From Nitrospinae bacterium CG11_big_fil_rev_8_21_14_0_20_56_8 (GTDB taxonomy: Bacteria; Nitrospinota; Nitrospinia; Nitrospinales; VA-1): DNA of 7,919 nt. The DNA is taken from contig PCWF01000022.1 of the NCBI GenBank assembly GCA_002796165.1, forward strand, positions 1-7,919, in the 5' to 3' direction. The notes beneath the pieces are model-generated. The model made no database searches. It was not told where the DNA came from and worked only from the letters and a program-made list of their open reading frames with translations. How positions within the stretch are numbered: position 1 is the stretch's first letter; the number at the start of each line of letters is the position of its first letter. Shown piece after piece: positions 6,581 to 7,919 of this stretch. The translations under genes and the position numbers were made by a program.

Positions 6581-6844
6581 TCAGTTGGCAACTTGTTTCT
6601 TGAGCATCAGCGGCTGAAGATAGGCGATACAGCCCGACATCGTGGCGAGATGCTCGTAATCCTTTTCGGGAACCTCAATGTTAAACCGCTTTCTCAACTC
6701 CATGACGATATCGAGGAAATCCATGGAATCCAGGTCCATCTGATCCCGCAATTTCCGGTTATCGTCAATCGATTCGATGTTTTCGTCGGGGGCGATCTCG
6801 GAAAGTATATCCAAAATAGCTCCCCTTACTTCGTCTCGTGTCAT
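6581..6844 (-). CDS. Acyl carrier protein
   Basis: This small acidic carrier holds the growing acyl chain on a 4'-phosphopantetheine arm. The 87-residue protein has the attachment motif MDLDSMDFLDIV with Ser40 as the modified serine, then a helix and RFNIEVPEKD typical of ACPs. The motif is DSM rather than the DSL of housekeeping AcpP, common in specialised ACPs. I chose ATG 6844 (MTRDEV...) because a strong GAGGGAGG Shine-Dalgarno lies 4 nt upstream at 6849-6856. A frame extension to 6871 would add nine residues, including the Shine-Dalgarno, and would begin at or before the predicted transcription start. The KS gene ends 192 nt upstream and a good promoter sits in that gap, so the ACP is probably expressed from its own start as well as from any KS read-through. 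The C-terminus (LKKQVAN) extends slightly past the last helix. Its partners are presumably the KS, FabG, FabZ and flavoenzymes encoded around it. Confidence 0.92.
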   Translation of the reverse strand: MTRDEVRGAILDILSEIAPDENIESIDDNRKLRDQMDLDSMDFLDIVMELRKRFNIEVPEKDYEHLATMSGCIAYLQPLMLKKQVAN

Positions 6845-6848
6845 CAAG

Positions 6849-6856
6849 CCTCCCTC
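6849..6856 (-). promoter_or_regulatory. Strong Shine-Dalgarno for the ACP gene
   Basis: GAGGGAGG on the minus strand, 4 nt before ATG 6844. It is among the best ribosome sites in the window and decides the ACP start. It fits the high protein level expected of a carrier protein. Confidence 0.7.
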
Positions 6857-6874
6857 AAGATTACAAGTCATCCA

Positions 6875-6903
6875 ATTCTAGGGAAACCTTCCCCAAATTT
6901 CAA
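6875..6903 (-). promoter_or_regulatory. Sigma70-type promoter upstream of the ACP gene
   Basis: On the minus strand, TTGAAA (6903-6898) and TAGAAT (6880-6875) are separated by exactly 17 nt; each hexamer matches the consensus at 5 of 6 positions. Transcription would start near 6868, giving a leader of about 24 nt to ATG 6844 that contains the strong Shine-Dalgarno. The spacer holds a perfect inverted repeat, GGGAA-N3-TTCCC (6881-6893), which could be a repressor site. Promoter function is inferred from sequence only. Confidence 0.55.
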
Positions 6904-7036
6904 TACCAATTTAGGCCGGGGCCGATCGGGTGGAACCTCAATCTCCGCCGCCAGTTATACCCGATTTTCCGATTCCGGAAAAACCTTCCGTTAGACCCTT
7001 CATCCGCTCCCGCAAGCCCGGCGGACTTTTTTCGGG

Positions 7037-7919
7037 TCAGGGTTCGAACCGCTTGACGATCAGAACCGAATTGATGCCGAACATGCCGAACGAATTGTTC
7101 AGGATATAATCGACGCGATCCAGTTTTTTAGGTTCGCCCACCACGATGTTGTCGAGGGCGCATTCGGGATCGAGTTCATCCAGGTTGATGGTGGGATGAA
7201 CGAGACCGTCCTCGAACGCGGGAAGGTTGCCCGTCAATTCGAGAGCGCCCGCGGCCCCCATGGTGTGGCCGATGAAGCTCTTGGTGTTGTTGATCCACAC
7301 GCCGGGAACCCCGCCGAACACTTCCCGGAGCGCCTTGCATTCCTGAATATCCCCCAGTTGGGTCGCGGTGGCGTGGGCGTTGAGAATATCGATGTCCCCC
7401 GGTTCCAACCCCGCGTTTTTCAATGCCAGCCGGATACATTCCGCCTGCCGCGCGGGTTCGGGAAGGATGAAATCGGTGGCGTCCGAATTGACCGCGTAAC
7501 CGGCCAGTTCACCATAAATTTTCGCTCCCCGGTGTTGGGCATCCGCCAGCCGCTCCAGAGTATAAACGCAACCCCCTTCCGAGCAGACGATGCCGTTCCG
7601 TTTCTTGTCGAACGGCCGGCTGGCCTTGGTGGGGTCCTCATGCGAGGCCAGCGCGCCCTCGCTCTTGAAACTCGCGAAGATCCCGAAGGTGTGGATGCTC
7701 TCGGAAACCCCGCCACCCAGGGCCAGGTCCACCTCCCCCAGCCTCAGCATCTGCGCCCCCTGGATGATGCCCAGGTTGCCCGCCGCGCAGGCCCCGCCGA
7801 TGGTGTAGTGCGGGCCGGTGATCTGCATGTTCAGCGTCACCTCCCCGGCGGGGTTGTTCGCCACCGTCCGCGGGTTGTGGTGATGCGACCAGAACTTCAC
7901 GTCGTACTTGTACTGGCTG
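7037..7919 (-). CDS. 3-ketoacyl-ACP synthase, FabF-like, 5' end cut by window
   Basis: This enzyme performs decarboxylative Claisen condensation of malonyl-ACP with an acyl chain. The visible 293 residues are the C-terminal part; roughly 120 N-terminal residues of a ~410-residue KS lie beyond the right edge, and the frame stays open to 7918. The catalytic triad is present: Cys44 of the visible part in GGACAAG (codon 7787-7789), His182 in NAHATATQLGD, and His218 in NNTKSFIGHTMGAAGA, with the conserved Lys213. An in-frame GTG at 7900 is not the start, since conserved KS sequence would be missing. The C-terminal loop, normally NSFGFGGTN, reads NSFGMFGIN (7070-7096): the gatekeeper Phe is replaced by Met and the double Gly is lost. 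This marks it as a specialised clade rather than housekeeping FabF. The gene lies 192 nt upstream of the ACP. Because the N-terminus is missing, presence of a fused domain cannot be excluded. Confidence 0.94.
   Translation of the reverse strand, partial: SQYKYDVKFWSHHHNPRTVANNPAGEVTLNMQITGPHYTIGGACAAGNLGIIQGAQMLRLGEVDLALGGGVSESIHTFGIFASFKSEGALASHEDPTKASRPFDKKRNGIVCSEGGCVYTLERLADAQHRGAKIYGELAGYAVNSDATDFILPEPARQAECIRLALKNAGLEPGDIDILNAHATATQLGDIQECKALREVFGGVPGVWINNTKSFIGHTMGAAGALELTGNLPAFEDGLVHPTINLDELDPECALDNIVVGEPKKLDRVDYILNNSFGMFGINSVLIVKRFEP

Noticed and set aside
7028..7050. tRNA-like GGTTCGAACC sequence
   Set aside because: It encodes the last residues of the ketosynthase, and no acceptor stem or anticodon arm can be built around it.
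1..7919. CRISPR array, transposase, integrase, rRNA or riboswitch
   Set aside because: No regularly spaced direct repeats, recombinase motifs or conserved RNA cores were seen on either strand.

Overview
The window comes from a GC-rich bacterium (roughly 60% GC by eye). Gene order, Shine-Dalgarno sites and the type II fatty-acid enzymes all look bacterial. The phylum cannot be fixed from the sequence. A Gram-negative, environmental lineage such as Nitrospinota, Nitrospirota, NC10 or Desulfobacterota is a guess based on the style of the genes and of a mobile-type intergenic repeat.

Layout. On the left, on the plus strand, are a complete electron-transfer flavoprotein beta subunit gene (62-850) and a 50-codon single-span membrane protein gene (887-1039). 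Everything to the right is on the minus strand, convergent with them. In transcription order (right to left) it reads: a 3-ketoacyl-ACP synthase cut by the window edge (7037-7919), an acyl carrier protein (6581-6844), two different FAD-dependent phytoene-desaturase/retinol-saturase-like oxidoreductases (5009-6400 and 3335-4780), a 3-ketoacyl-ACP reductase FabG (2512-3255), a 3-hydroxyacyl-ACP dehydratase FabZ (2087-2509), and a divergent enoyl-ACP reductase of the FabI family (1072-1875).

How the genes work together. KS, ACP, KR, DH and ER make one complete elongation cycle of a dissociated fatty-acid synthase, and two CrtI-like flavoenzymes lie in the middle of it. A housekeeping fab cluster normally carries fabD, fabH, acpP and fabF and no such flavoenzymes. 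I therefore read this as a dedicated cluster for an unusual polyunsaturated, isomerised or cyclised acyl chain. The same mix of FabF/FabG/FabZ/ACP genes with CrtI-like desaturases is what was proposed for ladderane lipid synthesis in anammox planctomycetes. This window has that composition, but it shows no radical-SAM gene and is GC-rich. The product is unknown. Polyene pigment or other specialised lipid routes remain open.

Regulation and structure. Only fabG and fabZ are tightly coupled (2-nt gap). The other genes are separated by 79-228 nt, so several transcripts are likely. A good sigma70-type promoter (6875-6903) lies just upstream of the ACP gene. GC-rich hairpins and a T8 tract lie between the ACP gene and the first flavoenzyme gene. 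A 124-bp element with 12-bp inverted ends (1918-2041) sits between fabZ and the FabI-like gene. No RNA gene, CRISPR array or transposase gene was seen.
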